Assembly (NCBI RefSeq): GCF_000516985.1
Contig: NW_006917099.1
Coordinates: 2,186,685-2,250,684, forward strand
Reading direction: 5' to 3'
DNA length: 64,000 nt
Origin: Pestalotiopsis fici W106-1
Taxonomy: Eukaryota; Ascomycota; Sordariomycetes; Amphisphaeriales; Sporocadaceae
Part shown: positions 38,973-52,000 of the stretch, piece by piece
Position numbering within the stretch: the stretch's first letter is position 1
Layout of the letters: every line of letters starts with the position of its first letter
Position numbers and translations under genes: made by a program
The notes under the pieces: generated by a model
Told to the model about the DNA's origin: nothing
Seen by the model: only the letters and a program-made list of their open reading frames with translations
Database searches by the model: none

Positions 38973-41900
38973 GGGGGCGGGAACTTCTCAGTTCATGTAG
39001 GGTGCGGATAAAGGGGTACGAGGTGTCCGAAGCTCCGGGGCGGCGAGCTGAAGGTACGGGAGGTGCAGGATCGCGGGTGCGCTGAACCTCGTCGCGTCGT
39101 GAGGGAAAAATGCCACCGAAAAGGTATCAAAGTTGATGTCGTCGGAAGTGGAAAAGAAGTAGCTTGATGTGTATTTTGGCTAGGGGGCAGGAGTAGCCAG
39201 AGCAGAATACATTCGAACAGGCCAAGTTGTACAAAAGTAAATATCTACTAGGATGGGCAAAAGAGACGGTCTACTATCCACACCGGTGATGTGAGATTGC
39301 GGACCAGGAGAACAGAAAAGGCCGTCAATGTGGACTGGGATGCAGCTTCACAAAAAAAAGTGACAACAACAACAACCAAGAATCCTTCCGAGGAGGCGTC
39401 TTCTTTTTTTTCTTTCTCTTCAGTGCAGCAACGCAAAAAAGGGAAAGGAATAGGATGGGTGGGAGTTTGAACAGTCGGGTTTCGGGACGTCTCTTTTTTT
39501 GGTCGTTCGTTTGTAGGAGGATTCACCCAGCTAGCTAGCATCAAAATGTAAAAGGTAAGGGTACCTCCTTAGTTGGTTTTGACCTAGGTAGGTCCAGGTA
39601 GCAAGTAGCATGTCTGATTCACTACGGGACGCCAGCGCTATACCACATGTTGTCAATGCCAGCCAGGCTGGGGCTTGAAGGGGGTCCTGGAGCCCAGCCA
39701 GGTAGCCGGTTTAGCTGCTATTACAAGTTGTAGTCTGAGCCAACGAACAACTAAAAAGTTACAACCAAGCACCAGACCCATACCCGGAGCCGGCTAGCAC
39801 GCATCAATCACTTCAATTCAAGCCCAATTAAAAATCGCTCCATGTTTTCAACACCATCTTGATTCTTAGCAAAGAGGCAACCAAAAAGAACAAAATGGCA
39901 GATAGCCGGCAAGCAGACAAGGAGGAAGAAAGAAAAAAAAAAGTGAGTACATTCAAAAGGGGTTCCGAGTTCAAAGGTGCGATCGCGGTGCGTGGTCTCG
40001 CCAAGATGGTTGCTACCTACCCTTCGAGAACCCCCAAAAAGTATCCGCTACTCCATGTCGGCCCCCTCCCTGGCCGATGATCTGCGCCGTGTTGTCTGTT
40101 TCTCAAAGTCACCTATACCCTTCCAATGAATACTATCCAGTCAGTTTAGTTTCCTCTTCCCAACCACCCCTGCGCCCTGTCTGCTTGCTCTAAACCCTCC
40201 AGTCCCCCATGAACGCACAAGCCCGGTCCTAGCACGTTGAACAACTGGACGACTCTTTTTTGCCTCTCTCTCTCTCTCCCTCTCCCGCCAACCGCCGCTT
40301 GCACGGGGCTCCAGTTGATAAATGTTCCCACAATGGAGGGGACCAGAAAGGTGTGCATGAACATTGTCGAGTGTAAACAGTAATGCAATACGCACGGTGG
40401 TTAAATAAACTCAACGGGTAAAGCCAAGCGCCTGTGCCCGTCCGGTCTGTACCCAGTTTGTCTTGGAAAGACATATAACGTTTTTTCTCTCTCTTTGTTT
40501 CTTGGGCCCCTGAAGGTTTGACCCGATGCTCACGATAAATTCAACGTGCCGAACTTTGCTTGCTTGCGGAGAATGACAAGAGAGAAATTCATGAATTCGC
40601 GGTGTAGATGTTGTGTTCAGGGGGGGTGGTCCCGTTCTGATGTCTCCATCCATCCACCTCCCTAAGCAGAAAAAAAACCCTCCCAACATGCGTCGAGCAA
40701 AGAGGAAATGGGCGAATAGCCCTCAAAGGCTGGATTTGACAACAAAACTATTACTATACGGAAAAAAGTAATGGTCCATCGTGCCGAGCGGTGGCTGGGA
40801 TACGTTCATGTCTCTATCTCTTGTTCTTTTTCATTAACAATTCGTCCACTACACCAATACCATGTCCATGGATGGCTGCTATTGTCTAGGTAGGTACATG
40901 TATTGTGAGCTGTTATCAACGTTTAAACCATGTTCTACACGTACATGGTAATTTCTCACCCCTAGCAATGTTTTCACAACGCGGTCAAACTGCGAGAAAC
41001 GACATCTTTCTGCCGACCAGAAAACATAGCTAGATAGACAGAGTCTAGACAGACAGACAGATAGACAGACAGACAGACAGATAGACAGACAGACAGACAG
41101 ACAGACACGTCTGCAAATGCTTGACCTATCTTGGGCGGTTTTACAAGACCCCTTTGAAAACTCAGCGCTTGACCCCTTGTGGTCAAGCTTGTGACACTCT
41201 CTCTCCACGTTCCCCCTAAACTTTTTCTGCGGCTGGCCACTCATCAGTCGAAAAGACGTGATGGCCGCTTCCCTGAAGGGGATTGGAGCAGATAGTCTGT
41301 CAGTTTTGGGGCTCTACTATGTAGTAGGTACTTTGTAGTTCTGCTTCTTCTCCTCTCTTCCCTAATGTACTAGTCAAGAATACCAGGCCCCTGGGAATCC
41401 CCTTGCAAGAATAGATGCTTACTTGGGGCGGGCATCGGTCTTGTGAGCCAGAATACACTCTAGGTCGCTCCTCTTTCCTATCTGCTCATCTTCACGTTGC
41501 CTTTTGCACGCATCCTATCTCTGACAGGTCCTGGCGTGGTATTGTCAAGGACTATGACAGAACTTGGGAGGTGAAACCATGTTGCTATTGGTCATTTATT
41601 TGAATTCTCAGGGTTCCAAATGCACGTACGGGTGTCAAACGGTAAAGAGGGCATCATCTCAGCCCAATAATGCACATGCTTCGAAGCCGCATATGCACGC
41701 ACCTTGGGTTGGTCCGCTTCATGTCCAGGAGTAATAAGTAGTCTATACATGGGGGACACGTGGGGGAATCGAAAAAAGACACTTTTTTTCTTCTTTTTTT
41801 CTGGTGACGTTTTCCTGTACAGTATCTCAATCGCATAAACAGTCAATTTGTCCTTATTACCTGCACACACTCTCGGCATGGGCATGTTGAGCAGGTCGTA

Positions 41901-42379
41901 GTCCCGAGCCCGATGCATGTTCTCGGATATGAACTCCAAGGGACAGCCCGGCGGACCCTGGTTAACACTATTATGCGGGCTCTTTCAACAGTTACTGGGT
42001 ATGACATATCGACACTATAGCAGCCGTCATGTTAAAGAGCACATGCCAATGCCATATTTCCCACGTTGCCATGACAATATTCCAATGTCACGAAAAATAT
42101 GAAGTTGAGGCTTGTTGCTGCTTCTTTTACGCTTTTTATTTATGACGTTGTGTGCTCTCCATGTTGAACCGACCGCTTGCCGCCAATCTATGTGTAATAT
42201 CTTTATACACGTCTTTTTGTAGAATTCCCGCGCTCATGCCTATTGTTGAATGTTACGTGACTGCAACGCCAGCTATGCTTTCCTTTTTGTAATTTATTTT
42301 TCCCATTCCATTTTCCAAAACCAAAACCACCAAACACACCTAGTGTCTCAAGATGGTTGCTTTTTATTTCATCACATGT
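38973..42379. other. myosin V promoter and intergenic region
   Basis: No gene is called in these 3.4 kb. The left part should be the myosin V promoter and leader. A plus-strand frame starting ATG at 39895 encodes about 61 basic residues, but nothing supports it. A GACA/GATA microsatellite lies at 41046-41107. The right end is the 3' region of the phosphoglycerate dehydrogenase gene. Confidence 0.55.
41046..41107. repeat. GACA/GATA tetranucleotide microsatellite
   Basis: About 15 tandem tetranucleotides, mostly CAGA with interspersed TAGA units, over 62 nt. The TAGA units recur at spaced intervals, suggesting larger repeat blocks. It is a likely strain-typing locus. Confidence 0.92.
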
Positions 42380-44018
42380 TTAGTATAGGACGCGGACCAA
42401 GATCTTTGAGCTGAGAGCCTCGAGAGACTCGGAAATGTCCTTGATATCAGCCAATCCAACGTCACTGACATCAGCCATCATGTAGGCGACGTCGCCCTTG
42501 CTGTCACTAATCTGCTTGCTGACATTGTGGCCACCGAGGATCTCGTTGACCTTGCGCAGGACACCAGGAACGTTCTGGTGCACGTAAATGACTCTGGCGT
42601 GGCCAACCTCCTCGAGGGTCAAGGAACGCAGGTTGCACTCGGGCATGTTGACAGCACCCAGAGTAATACCCTGGTTAATGTAGCGAACAAGTGCATCACC
42701 GACTGGGAAAAAAACAAGGTTAGCTCGTCCTTTCTTTTTCTATTCGATATACTTGAAAACTCACCCTCGACACCAATTGCCCTCTGGGCTTCTTCTGTGC
42801 TACCGCCAATGTGAGGTGTGAGGATGATGTTGTTTACGCTGCGCAGATCCTCGCCCCAAGTGTTGAGATCGTTGGTAAAGTAGTCACCGTTGGCAGCAGG
42901 CTCGTTGGGGTACACGTCGAGGGCAGCACCGGCGATCTTGCCGCTACGCATCGAGTTGATGAGAGCGGGAATATCAACAACAGTTCCACGGCTGGCGTTG
43001 ATGAGGTATGAGCCCTCCTTCATCTGCTCCAGTTGAGGTGCGGAGATCATGTTCTTGGTCTCGGGCAACTCGGGGACGTGAAGGGTGACAAAGTCGGCCT
43101 GGTTGAGAAGGTCGTTGAGGGTAGGGACCTGTCTGGAGGTTCCAAGACCCATCAAGCTGACAACATCGTAGTAAATGACGTCCATACCCATGGCCTCTGC
43201 CAGCACGGACAATTGCGAACCAATGTGACCATAACCAACAATACCTAAGCGTCTTGTTAGCAGTGGCTCTGAATATTATGATTCTTCTGCAAGTAAACTT
43301 ACCCAGGGTCTTGCCACGGATCTCCCAGCACTTGTTGCTGACCTTGTTCCAGGTACCACGGTGCATCTCATTTGAGCGGTCGCCCAGCTGACGAGCAAGC
43401 ACAATGATCTCACCAATCACCAACTCGGCCACACTGCGAGAGTTGGCAAAGGGAGAGTTGAAGACGGCAATACCATGCTTGGCGGCATATTCGAGGTCAA
43501 CCTGGTTTGTACCGATACAGAAGCAACCAATGACCAACAAGTTCTTGGCCTCGCGCAAAACTCTCTCATTCAGCTTCGTCTTGGAGCGAATACCAATGAC
43601 GTGGACGTCACTTTTCACCAAGTCAGTCTCAAAAGTGTCTCTGGGTCATGGCCTGACCAAGCATTTGAGTGTGGAAAAAAATCCCAGAGGGGTAAAAGAA
43701 AGCCGTAGAGATTGCTTACCGAATCTTTTCAATGAGTTGGTCCTCTGGCAGAGAGGTCTTGAGAGCCTCGACCTGGTAGCCTTGGCCAGTCAGAATATCC
43801 CTTCCGCTCTGGTTGACATTCTCAAGCAGCAGAATCTTAATGTCTTGGGTGTTGAAAGGCTTCAGCTGCTTTGGTGCTGCGCGTTGAGCGAGTGCCCCGC
43901 CAAAGCTGTTTGGCGGGGACTGGAAAGTGTTTGTAGGTGACGTCGAGACGCTCAGCCTGTGAGTGAAATCCGGCTTGGGGATTGATGACGAAGTGTTGAT
44001 GTTTTGCGGAGCTGCCAT
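42380..44018 (-). CDS. D-3-phosphoglycerate dehydrogenase (serine synthesis)
   Basis: Four exons (44018-43720, 43610-43303, 43244-42765, 42702-42380) encode 469 residues. The joints give EKIRDVHVIG, KTLGIVGYGHIG and GVEVGDALV. It oxidises 3-phosphoglycerate to 3-phosphohydroxypyruvate with NAD, the first step of serine synthesis. A 50-residue Ser/Pro-rich N-terminus precedes the catalytic domain. The NAD fingerprint is GIVGYGHIG (residues 203-211), with NASRGTVVD and the catalytic-His segment LTPHIGGSTEEAQ. The C-terminal ACT domain (about 395-469, including HARVIYVHQNVPGVL) is the usual site of serine feedback. Its layout matches yeast Ser3/Ser33. A Gcn4/CPC1-like site and TATA box lie upstream. 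Confidence 0.96.
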
Positions 44019-44115
44019 GGTGAATAAATGAATGTATCAATCAATCTGGTGATGGATAAAATGTTATATGGAAATGGCGAGAGACGAGAGACCAAGTATT
44101 GAGCAGAAATTCTGC

Positions 44116-44122
44116 TTTTATA
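44116..44122 (-). promoter_or_regulatory. TATA box of the PGDH gene
   Basis: The minus strand reads TATAAAA, about 98 bp upstream of the ATG at 44018. It lies between the CPC1-like site and the start codon, a normal position for a fungal TATA element. Confidence 0.6.
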
Positions 44123-44137
44123 AATTGGAACGTCGGT

Positions 44138-44144
44138 TGAGTCA
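44138..44144. promoter_or_regulatory. Gcn4/CPC1-type site (TGAGTCA)
   Basis: This is an exact match to the AP-1/Gcn4 core, about 120 bp upstream of the PGDH ATG and just beyond the TATA box. Gcn4/CPC1 activates amino-acid synthesis genes on starvation. The match and position are seen; function is inferred. Confidence 0.6.
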
Positions 44145-45339
44145 GAAGCAAGTCGGTAAGGGAGCGCAGCCGCCAGCAATTATTACCTACTCTCTCCGAA
44201 ATTTTTACAGGTCAGTTCAGTCAAAAACGAGCCATCAATGACCCCGCGGTCCCTTCCATTTCTGGGCTTGGTCCCTTAAATTTTATGCCCAAGGCGTGAC
44301 TTGCACGAAATCTGCATAAAAATGAGCTCAACTAGACTTTTCTACAATCTCATTGGTCCGCCACCTGAAAAAGGGTCCCAATTCGGCGTCCGGGGGTTTC
44401 GGGCTATGATGGTTTAGCCGGCGTCTGAGGAATTTTTTTCAAGTCAACCTGGCGTCAGACCCCTCCGGCCATCGGATTACGACATGTCAACAATGAGGCT
44501 TGCAATGAATAAATTGGGACGATCAACTTTCATCAAGCACGAGACAAGAAAAGAGACGACACGATTCTAGTATTTGTCATGGGAGGAGAATTTGTCATTG
44601 TTCTTGTAGTGCAACAGAATGATGAAAATACTACGCAGTACATGCCTTTTAAAAGTTCAACGCAACCCCAACGCATGCATTCATGCATGCATACAACATG
44701 GTGGACATTTCTCACTAGAGATGAGCTTCCACCTTGATGTCCAGGTAGACACATACATGATATGTGCAAAGAAACAGTAAATGCGGTTATCCACGGCCTG
44801 CAGTTTGTCATTTCATTGCCTCGCCACTTTTTTTTTGCTTTTTTCAAGAAGCCGGGATGGCACTTGCTGTTATTGCACAGGTATGGGATCATCGTCCGAA
44901 AGTCCAGCTGGCTCTATCGATTATTTGCTTGCGTCGTCCAAACACACTGCCACGTCCTTTGGACTCGTCATGTGCTTGCTTAATTAAAACAGTAACAATT
45001 TCCGGCCCCTTAAACGCAGAATGAGACCCCAAAGTCAACCTATAACCTATGAAGAATGCCAGTCTATTTTGTGAGGGTGGGGGGGGGGATGTTGGGAATG
45101 CCCACTCCTACTCGACACTGATCATGTTCGCGACATGGTCAGGGTCGGGTGGGGGGCGTGAATGTGGTATGCTCGACAGTCTGCCCGGGAGTGGGGGGTG
45201 AGGGCAGGTTGTCGCTTGAAGCAGAGGACGGCATGCTGCAAGTCGACCTGGGCAGATGTGCATGTCTCCGTAGTGGCGGATACAACGGTGGGATCAGTGA
45301 CAAATACAAGAAGTTGCTTTAGGCGGGCTCAGATGGCAT

Positions 45340-46823
45340 CTAGCTCTGCTTGCACTCGGCAGCCTCCTTGTTGGGCTTGGCACCGTCATCCTAGATAAAG
45401 CAGGTTAGCAATGCAAAGTCACGGTGGTAAGTGGAGTTGGTGGTGACAAACATCTTCCTCGGACTCCTCGTCGTCTTCGTCACGATCGTCACTAAGATCG
45501 TCTTCATCCTCGTCGTCCTCATCATCCAGATCCTCTCCATCGTAATCCTCAATCTCCTCAAAGGCCAGGGCCTCACCAGTGAACCAGTCAATGGCACGAG
45601 GAATGAGTTTCTCCTTGATGTCCTCACCCAGCTGGTAGTCGAGCTCGAGACGCTCCTCAATGTCCGAGGCGGCATCGTCGTCCTCACCAGGGACAGCCGG
45701 AGGCGAGAAGAAGTTGAAGAAGGACTCGGTGGGCACAGTCTTCTTGACGATGCGAGTCTGCTTCGTGTCTACTACAGTGTTAGTAAGCTGCTCGAATTTA
45801 TATGCAAGGTATGAGCTTACTCTTGTTGCGCTGCTTCTTGCTCTCAACGCGAACAGTCAGGTCCTTGCCCTCCTTCCACTCAATCTTGTCACCCTCGGCG
45901 TGGTCGTAGATGAAGTCACCGCCGTAGCCGTTCTCGGCCTGGTAAAAGTAGGTCTTGGTAATGGTCTTGTTGGTGAAGAACTCGTTCTCGGCAAAGTCGA
46001 AGATCAGGCGGAAACCGGGCTTGTCCAGGTACTCCATGCGGATGTCGACAAGGTGCTTCAGGGCAGCCTCATCACGGTCGGTGATCATCTCAGCCAGGGA
46101 GATCTGGTTCTTCATGGCCGACAACCAGAACTCGGGGATACCAGAGACATTCTCAGCAGTCTCCTCGGTGGGCTTCTCCTCAGTCTTCTCGGCCTCGTTA
46201 GCCTCGTCGTCGTCCTCCTCGTCATCAGCCTCGCCAGCCACAACCTGCTCCTCGGTAGGCTCAGCGGCACCGTTGACGATCTCGGCACGCTTCTGGTACA
46301 GAGGGGTGAACTTGGCAAAGTACTTCTTCTCGAGCTGGAGGACCTCCTCCTGGAACTCGGCCTCGAGTTTCGAGTGCTCCTTTTGGATGCCCTTGAGGCC
46401 AGCAACACGGCGCTTGACAGGGGCGGGGAGCGACTCAATGTAGCCAGAGGAACGGCCGACCAGGGAACCGAGACGACCCTGGATCATGGACACCAGGTGA
46501 GGGTTCTGGGCAAAGAGGGAGGCATGCTCGGCCAGCTCGTCTGCATATCAAGTATTAGTGGGATGACTCGACATGGGGTGTTTTGTGAGTATTCCACTTA
46601 CCCTCCTTGATGCTGGAGACACCAGGCTGCTGTGCGTGCGAGGAAATGGGAGCGTTGTTGGCGGGAGTGTTCTGCGGGGTCCTGCGATGCGAGTGTCGTC
46701 AGTATGATTATTATTCTTGAATTTGAGCCGTCTTCTTGATATCAAGATGGGACTTCCTATTGCTCCGAGGGGTTTTACTTACGGCGCAACGACATCCCGC
46801 TTGTTCTTGATAGGCTCAGCCAT
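45340..46823 (-). CDS. nucleosome assembly protein Nap1
   Basis: Five exons (46823-46783, 46681-46602, 46540-45821, 45768-45452, 45390-45340) encode 402 residues. The joints give VVAPTPQNTP, IKEDELAEH, QRNKNTKQTR and SEEDDDGAK. Nap1 is a histone chaperone for H2A-H2B that works in nucleosome assembly, nuclear import and septin organisation. The NAP domain (about 55-350) includes the long dimerisation helix, an acidic insert ([19 protein letters not shown]), [11 protein letters not shown] and TFFNFFSP-like [12 protein letters not shown], followed by a very acidic tail. The last exon is only 51 nt and ends in CKQS, a CaaX-like box like the CKQQ of animal NAP1L1. The last donor is GTTTGT, weaker than its neighbours. 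Confidence 0.94.
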
Positions 46824-49052
46824 TGTGATTGTGAATGTGACAAGTTGCTGCTAAACAAGAAGCGTTGAGGTTCAGTTCAGAGACTGCGAAAAAGTGCAGC
46901 AGTGAAGAGATGCTCAAGGCGGAGAAAAAAAGATATGGAGAAAGTGGCGGGGACCTAGTTGGCTTTCACCTATCGAGTCGCGTCAGTCGGGTCTAGCACG
47001 TATTGGGCCGAACAAGAGAGCAGGGCCTACCTTGTGGCCCAGCGACGACAGAGAGATGAAATGTCTTGTCTTTTTTTGGGGGGTGAGGTGGAAACAAAAA
47101 ATGTAAACAAACTGCAGAGGAAAATGATATTCTTGACAATGAGTGTCAGGCTGTTGATTGATGGATGCTGCGGATGGGGTGGTGGGAATCCAGTGGGAAA
47201 GTGGGAGGAGATAATTACCTAGTGAGAAGTAGACGGGACTCGACGGACCTGCGGTCGCTGCTTGGTTTGGGGGATTCGCAGAGTGAGAGCGTGAGTGAGA
47301 GGGTGGAAGACAAGACGTTGTTGCTCTGCTGTCTCTGCTTTGCGGTTGACCTAAACTAAGCCCTGATGGGTTGGTTGTTGGTGAATTTCCGTGCCTGTGC
47401 TGAACTCTGCTGGAGTGGGAATGAGATTTTTTGGAGGGGAAAAATGAATGGGAGGAAAGCTCTGTAAACTGCGTGGACCGCCGCCTTGTCCCTGTTTACC
47501 CCACCTCTATCGCTTCGAGAGTCTGCAGAAGTCGGCCTGGCTAAGAAGAAAAAGACGAAGGGGACAGGAAAAAAAAAACTTGTTGGGCAGCGCTAAGCCG
47601 ACTTTTTCTCGGGTGTCCTCTAGCCATTTCAGGTACATTTTCTCATTACCATTTATTTTGTTGGACGGGCCCGTTCTCGTTGCCCAGGTGCATTGCTCCC
47701 AAAAGAGACTCCATTTTCAAGGACTAATTTTCGCTGGCTCCAAAACGAACAACCATTATCCGGCGGTGAACACCTTGAATTAAAGGCCCTTTCCAAACTT
47801 GTTACCACCAATACTTTACCCACGCAAAATACTACAGCGAGTAAGTAGTATGTGGTGCTGGTTGGGGGGCTTGTTATTCTTCTGCCCTGTGCTAAGAATT
47901 TACAACACATACTACATGGAAAATTATGCCCTCTGCAACGTGCCATGATCTCATTGTTCCAACTCGAGAACGTTAATGTATGCACACACCACAACGCAAC
48001 GTGGGGGGAATGTTTTCGCGGGGAATTAGTGGTGCCCTATCTTGTTGGAAAAAAGTCTTATTACAAACGTAGGCCTCCTCTTTGCATGCCGTTTGCCGGT
48101 AGCACAAGCAGGTCTTTGCCCGACGAGACTCGCAGCCAAGGAACACTTCTCATGAGCAAAAGGTTTCCATTTACTTGCTGTTTGATCATGACAAGATAGT
48201 CATCGCGTCATATAAAAAGGTCCGAGTAGAACGCGAAACCACCGACTTGACGTAGCCGTAGTAAGATAGTGGCCGATAGCAAGGATCCACCCACGATCTA
48301 ATGCAAAACATGTACCTACTTTGAGTCCAGCTTTGGATCCAATCAGGACGATAAGAATGCTCATTAGCCCGCAGCAAAACAAGAAGGGTGACACAATTTG
48401 AGAGATATATGTTCATGCCACCCAAATTGTACAAGAAGACGGTTGTCAAGGTTTCTCTAAAGTAAGCAATTAGAAACGTGTTGAAGCTATTTTGAGGATC
48501 CAACTTTCTCTCACAAGAATATCGAGAGCAGTCCTAATACTTGGAAAGAGAGCAAGTAGGGTGGTGTATTTATGGTAGCACTTGATAATTCACGCCATGA
48601 TGCATACTTTGCTTTCATTTTAATAAACACCCTGCAACATTATAGAATGGACTAGTATCCCATCATTCAGCTTGCCAAAATTGTGATACACTTGATAAGT
48701 GAAATATGAAATACTAGTCTGTATTGTACAGAAAGTCGCCGTCTACCGACTATAATCACTCCACTGCTTATTACAATTAGATTGTATGGTCTTAGGTCGG
48801 CGTGGTCGTCTTATCGATAAGCGCAACCGGTGGGTCATCAGGCACAAGCTTCTCCCAGCAGCGTCATTGGTCTGTGGGAATTGAGCTGGACCCGGAAACT
48901 ACTCTCGTGATCATTTCTGCCAAAAGCATCATCGGTCCGAGCAAATATTACTTTTCTCGTCGGCTTTTGGTGCTCGAGCACGGCACCGGGGACTTGTTGG
49001 CGTCTAGAATGCATCGCAACCGCCTCGAGACACAGCACCCCGATTTTGCACC
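46824..49052. other. divergent region between NAP1 and the P5B ATPase gene
   Basis: This 2.2 kb should hold the promoters of both flanking genes. The NAP1 leader region (46824-47440) is rich in G and purine runs. Nothing else recognisable is seen. Confidence 0.6.
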
Positions 49053-52000
49053 ATGGACGGTTACAATGAGCGTCGGAATCCGTCCCGATCCCGATCGCGG
49101 TCGCGTCCGGCGAATGGGCGCAGGACATTATACCGAATGAGCTCCAACCATAGCAGCCAGAGCGTGTTTGAAGATGTCGAGATGGCCCAGGACGAACTCT
49201 TTTCTGGTCCCGTCGCCGAGAGTCTGCCTACGAGCGTGTCAGCCTTTGCGCATCGCCGCGGCCGTGCCGACTCCACTGCCAGCTTTACGTACTACAACGA
49301 AGAAGAGGAAGAGCCTCAAATCTACGACGAGGACGGGCGTCCCCTGTACGAAGACGACGGTTCTGTTGCCGTAGACTTGGATGATATCCCATTTGGTGTT
49401 GAAACGATTGAAGATGACGAGAGCGCAGTGGTTGAATTGGAAAATGGCCACTCCCATGATGATTACTCCATGCATCGGAGATCCTCGACCATTTCTCGGA
49501 ATTCGGTTCATGCTAGACTTCTTCGAACAGACAGCGGTCGGACAGACGTGAGCGGGCATGGAATGCCTGGTCGTATCAGCCAAAAGCTATACATGGTCAA
49601 TGAAGATCTCACCATTGTCATTGCCGGCTTCCGAACGAGTCGCATTGGATTCGCTGCCTATGTGTTCCTGTGCGTCACGACCCTCGGCCTAGCATATCTG
49701 CTACTACGATGGCTTCCGCGCTGGCAGGTCAAGCTCATAGGAGAGCCTTGCCCTCTGAATGACTGCCAATGGGTAGTCCTCGAGAACCAGTGGGGCGAAA
49801 TGTCCATACTTCCCGTCTCCGCGCAGCCGTACGATCGACCAATGTCCACCGTCTTTGGAGCACCCGAAAAGTTGTTTGCCCAGATGCTCGAAGAGGATGC
49901 CGATCCGATCCTGTCAGACCTCCGCGTACTCAACTATCGCTATGTTCGTCTATACTTTCATCCGTTAAAGGACAAGTTTGTGATATGCAGTGGCTGGAAA
50001 GACCCAAACTGGACACACATACGCACACTTCGTGCTGGAATAGATGGCGAAGAAAAGGAACAAAGAGAGCACGTCTTTGGATCAAACTTGATCGATATCG
50101 AGCAAAAGTCGTCGTTTCAACTACTTGTTGATGAGGTGTTTCATCCCTTTTACGTATTCCAAATAGCCAGTCTGGTTCTTTGGTCAATGGACGAGTACTA
50201 CTACTATGCGGTCTGCATCTTTGTCATGTCAGCCGGTAGTATAATTGCTACCCTCATCGAGACACGTTCTACAATGAAGCGATTGCGCGAGATCTCGCGC
50301 TTCGAATGCGACGTGCGTGTCTTGCGAAACGGGTTCTGGGCCAATGTTTCTTCGAGCGATCTGGTCCCTGGCGACGTCTACGAAATCAGCGACCCAAATC
50401 TGGCACAATTCCCCAGCGACAGTCTGCTATTGAGTGGAGACTGTATCGTCAATGAGAGTATGCTGACGGGCGAGTCTGTACCTGTTTCCAAGGTCCCTGC
50501 TACGGACGAGAGTCTCAGCGTTATGAACCTGGGAGCCGCGTCCGTCTCACCCGAGACAGCACGCCATTTCTTGTTCTGTGGTACCAAGATCATCCGAGCC
50601 AGGCGACCTCAAGATAACGGAGAGGATGAAGGAGTGGCATTGGCCATGGTGGTCAGGACTGGATTCAACACCACAAAAGGCTCCCTTGTCCGGTCCATGC
50701 TGTTCCCCAAACCTTCGGGATTCAAGTTCTATCGCGATTCCTTCCGGTACATTGCCGTCATGGGCTGTATTGCATTACTCGGCTTTGTCGTATCCTTTAT
50801 CAACTTTATCCGACTTGGACTGGCCTGGCATTTGATTGTGGTTCGGGCGCTCGATTTAATCACCATTGTCGTTCCTCCAGCCCTGCCAGCAACCCTGACC
50901 ATTGGAACAAACTTTGCATTGAGCCGACTGCGAAAGAAGCAGATATTCTGCATCAGCCCACAAAGGGTAAACGTGGGTGGCAAGCTCGATGTCATGTGTT
51001 TTGACAAGACTGGCACCTTGACCGAGGAAGGTCTCGATGTTTTGGGAGTACGACTGGTTTCCCACACGACCAAGCGGTTCGACGAACTCGTCGCAAAGGC
51101 TTCTTCTCTTGTGAAGCCGTCCAACTATGAGACCACTCCAGACAATATCAAAGACACTAGTCGTGCTGCGCTCTTTACCATGGCAACGTGTCATTCGCTA
51201 CGATCCGTCGATGGTGAATTAGTGGGCGACCCACTGGATCTCAAAATGTTTGAATTTACCGAGTGGACATTTGAGGAAGGTAGACAAGAGGGTGCCGGCG
51301 AGCAGGAGAATGAAGAGCAAGGTGGTCTTTCCCCTTCTGTTGCGCGCCCCCCTCCCCTGGCCCTGTACGATACGGATCAATTCGGTACTGCTCAAGGACG
51401 AAACACTTCGGTGGAACTCGGAGTCTTGAAGTCTTTCGAGTTCGTGTCCCATTTGCGTCGTGCCAGCGTCCTCGTGAGAGCATTCGGCCAGCAGAGCGCT
51501 GATGTCTACGTCAAAGGCGCTCCAGAGTGTATGCGAGAAATTTGTCGAGCTGACTCGTTCCCCGAGGACTATGACGAGCTTCTTTCCTATTACACCCACA
51601 AGGGATATCGTGTCATTGCCTGCGCAACCAAGCACCTCAAGAAGTTGTCCTGGGTCAAGAGTCAAAAGATGAAACGTCAGGATGTCGAATCCGATCTCGA
51701 TTTTGTTGGCTTCATTGTGTTTGAGAACAAGCTCAAGCCCACGACGGCTGGTGTGCTCAAGGAGCTTCATGAGTCCAATATTGGATCCGTCATGGTGACT
51801 GGTGACAATATTCTCACCGCCATAAGCGTTTCGCGAAATTGTGGCCTCATTGACAAGAATGCCCACTGCTTCGTGCCGCACTTTGTGGAAGGGCATTTCC
51901 AAGATCCCAATGCTGATCTCCACTGGGAAAGCATCGATGCTCCCGACCTCAAGTTGGACAAACGGACGCTTTTGCCGCTCCCGGTTCCTGCCGAGCGGGA

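Larger units (their letters stand above)
44019..45339. other. PGDH promoter and NAP1 3' region
   Basis: The left part is the phosphoglycerate dehydrogenase promoter, with the sites listed separately. A palindromic ATGCAT-rich stretch lies at 44673-44693 and a G run near 45079-45090. No gene is recognised. Confidence 0.6.

Noticed and set aside
39895..40080. 61-residue basic frame starting MADSRQADKEEE
   Set aside because: The composition looks like translated purine-rich DNA. No domain, no conserved neighbour and no reliable gene signals beyond an ATG.
45660..46610. 316-codon plus-strand frame opposite NAP1
   Set aside because: It mirrors the acidic coding sequence of NAP1 and gives Leu/Val-rich low-complexity translation.
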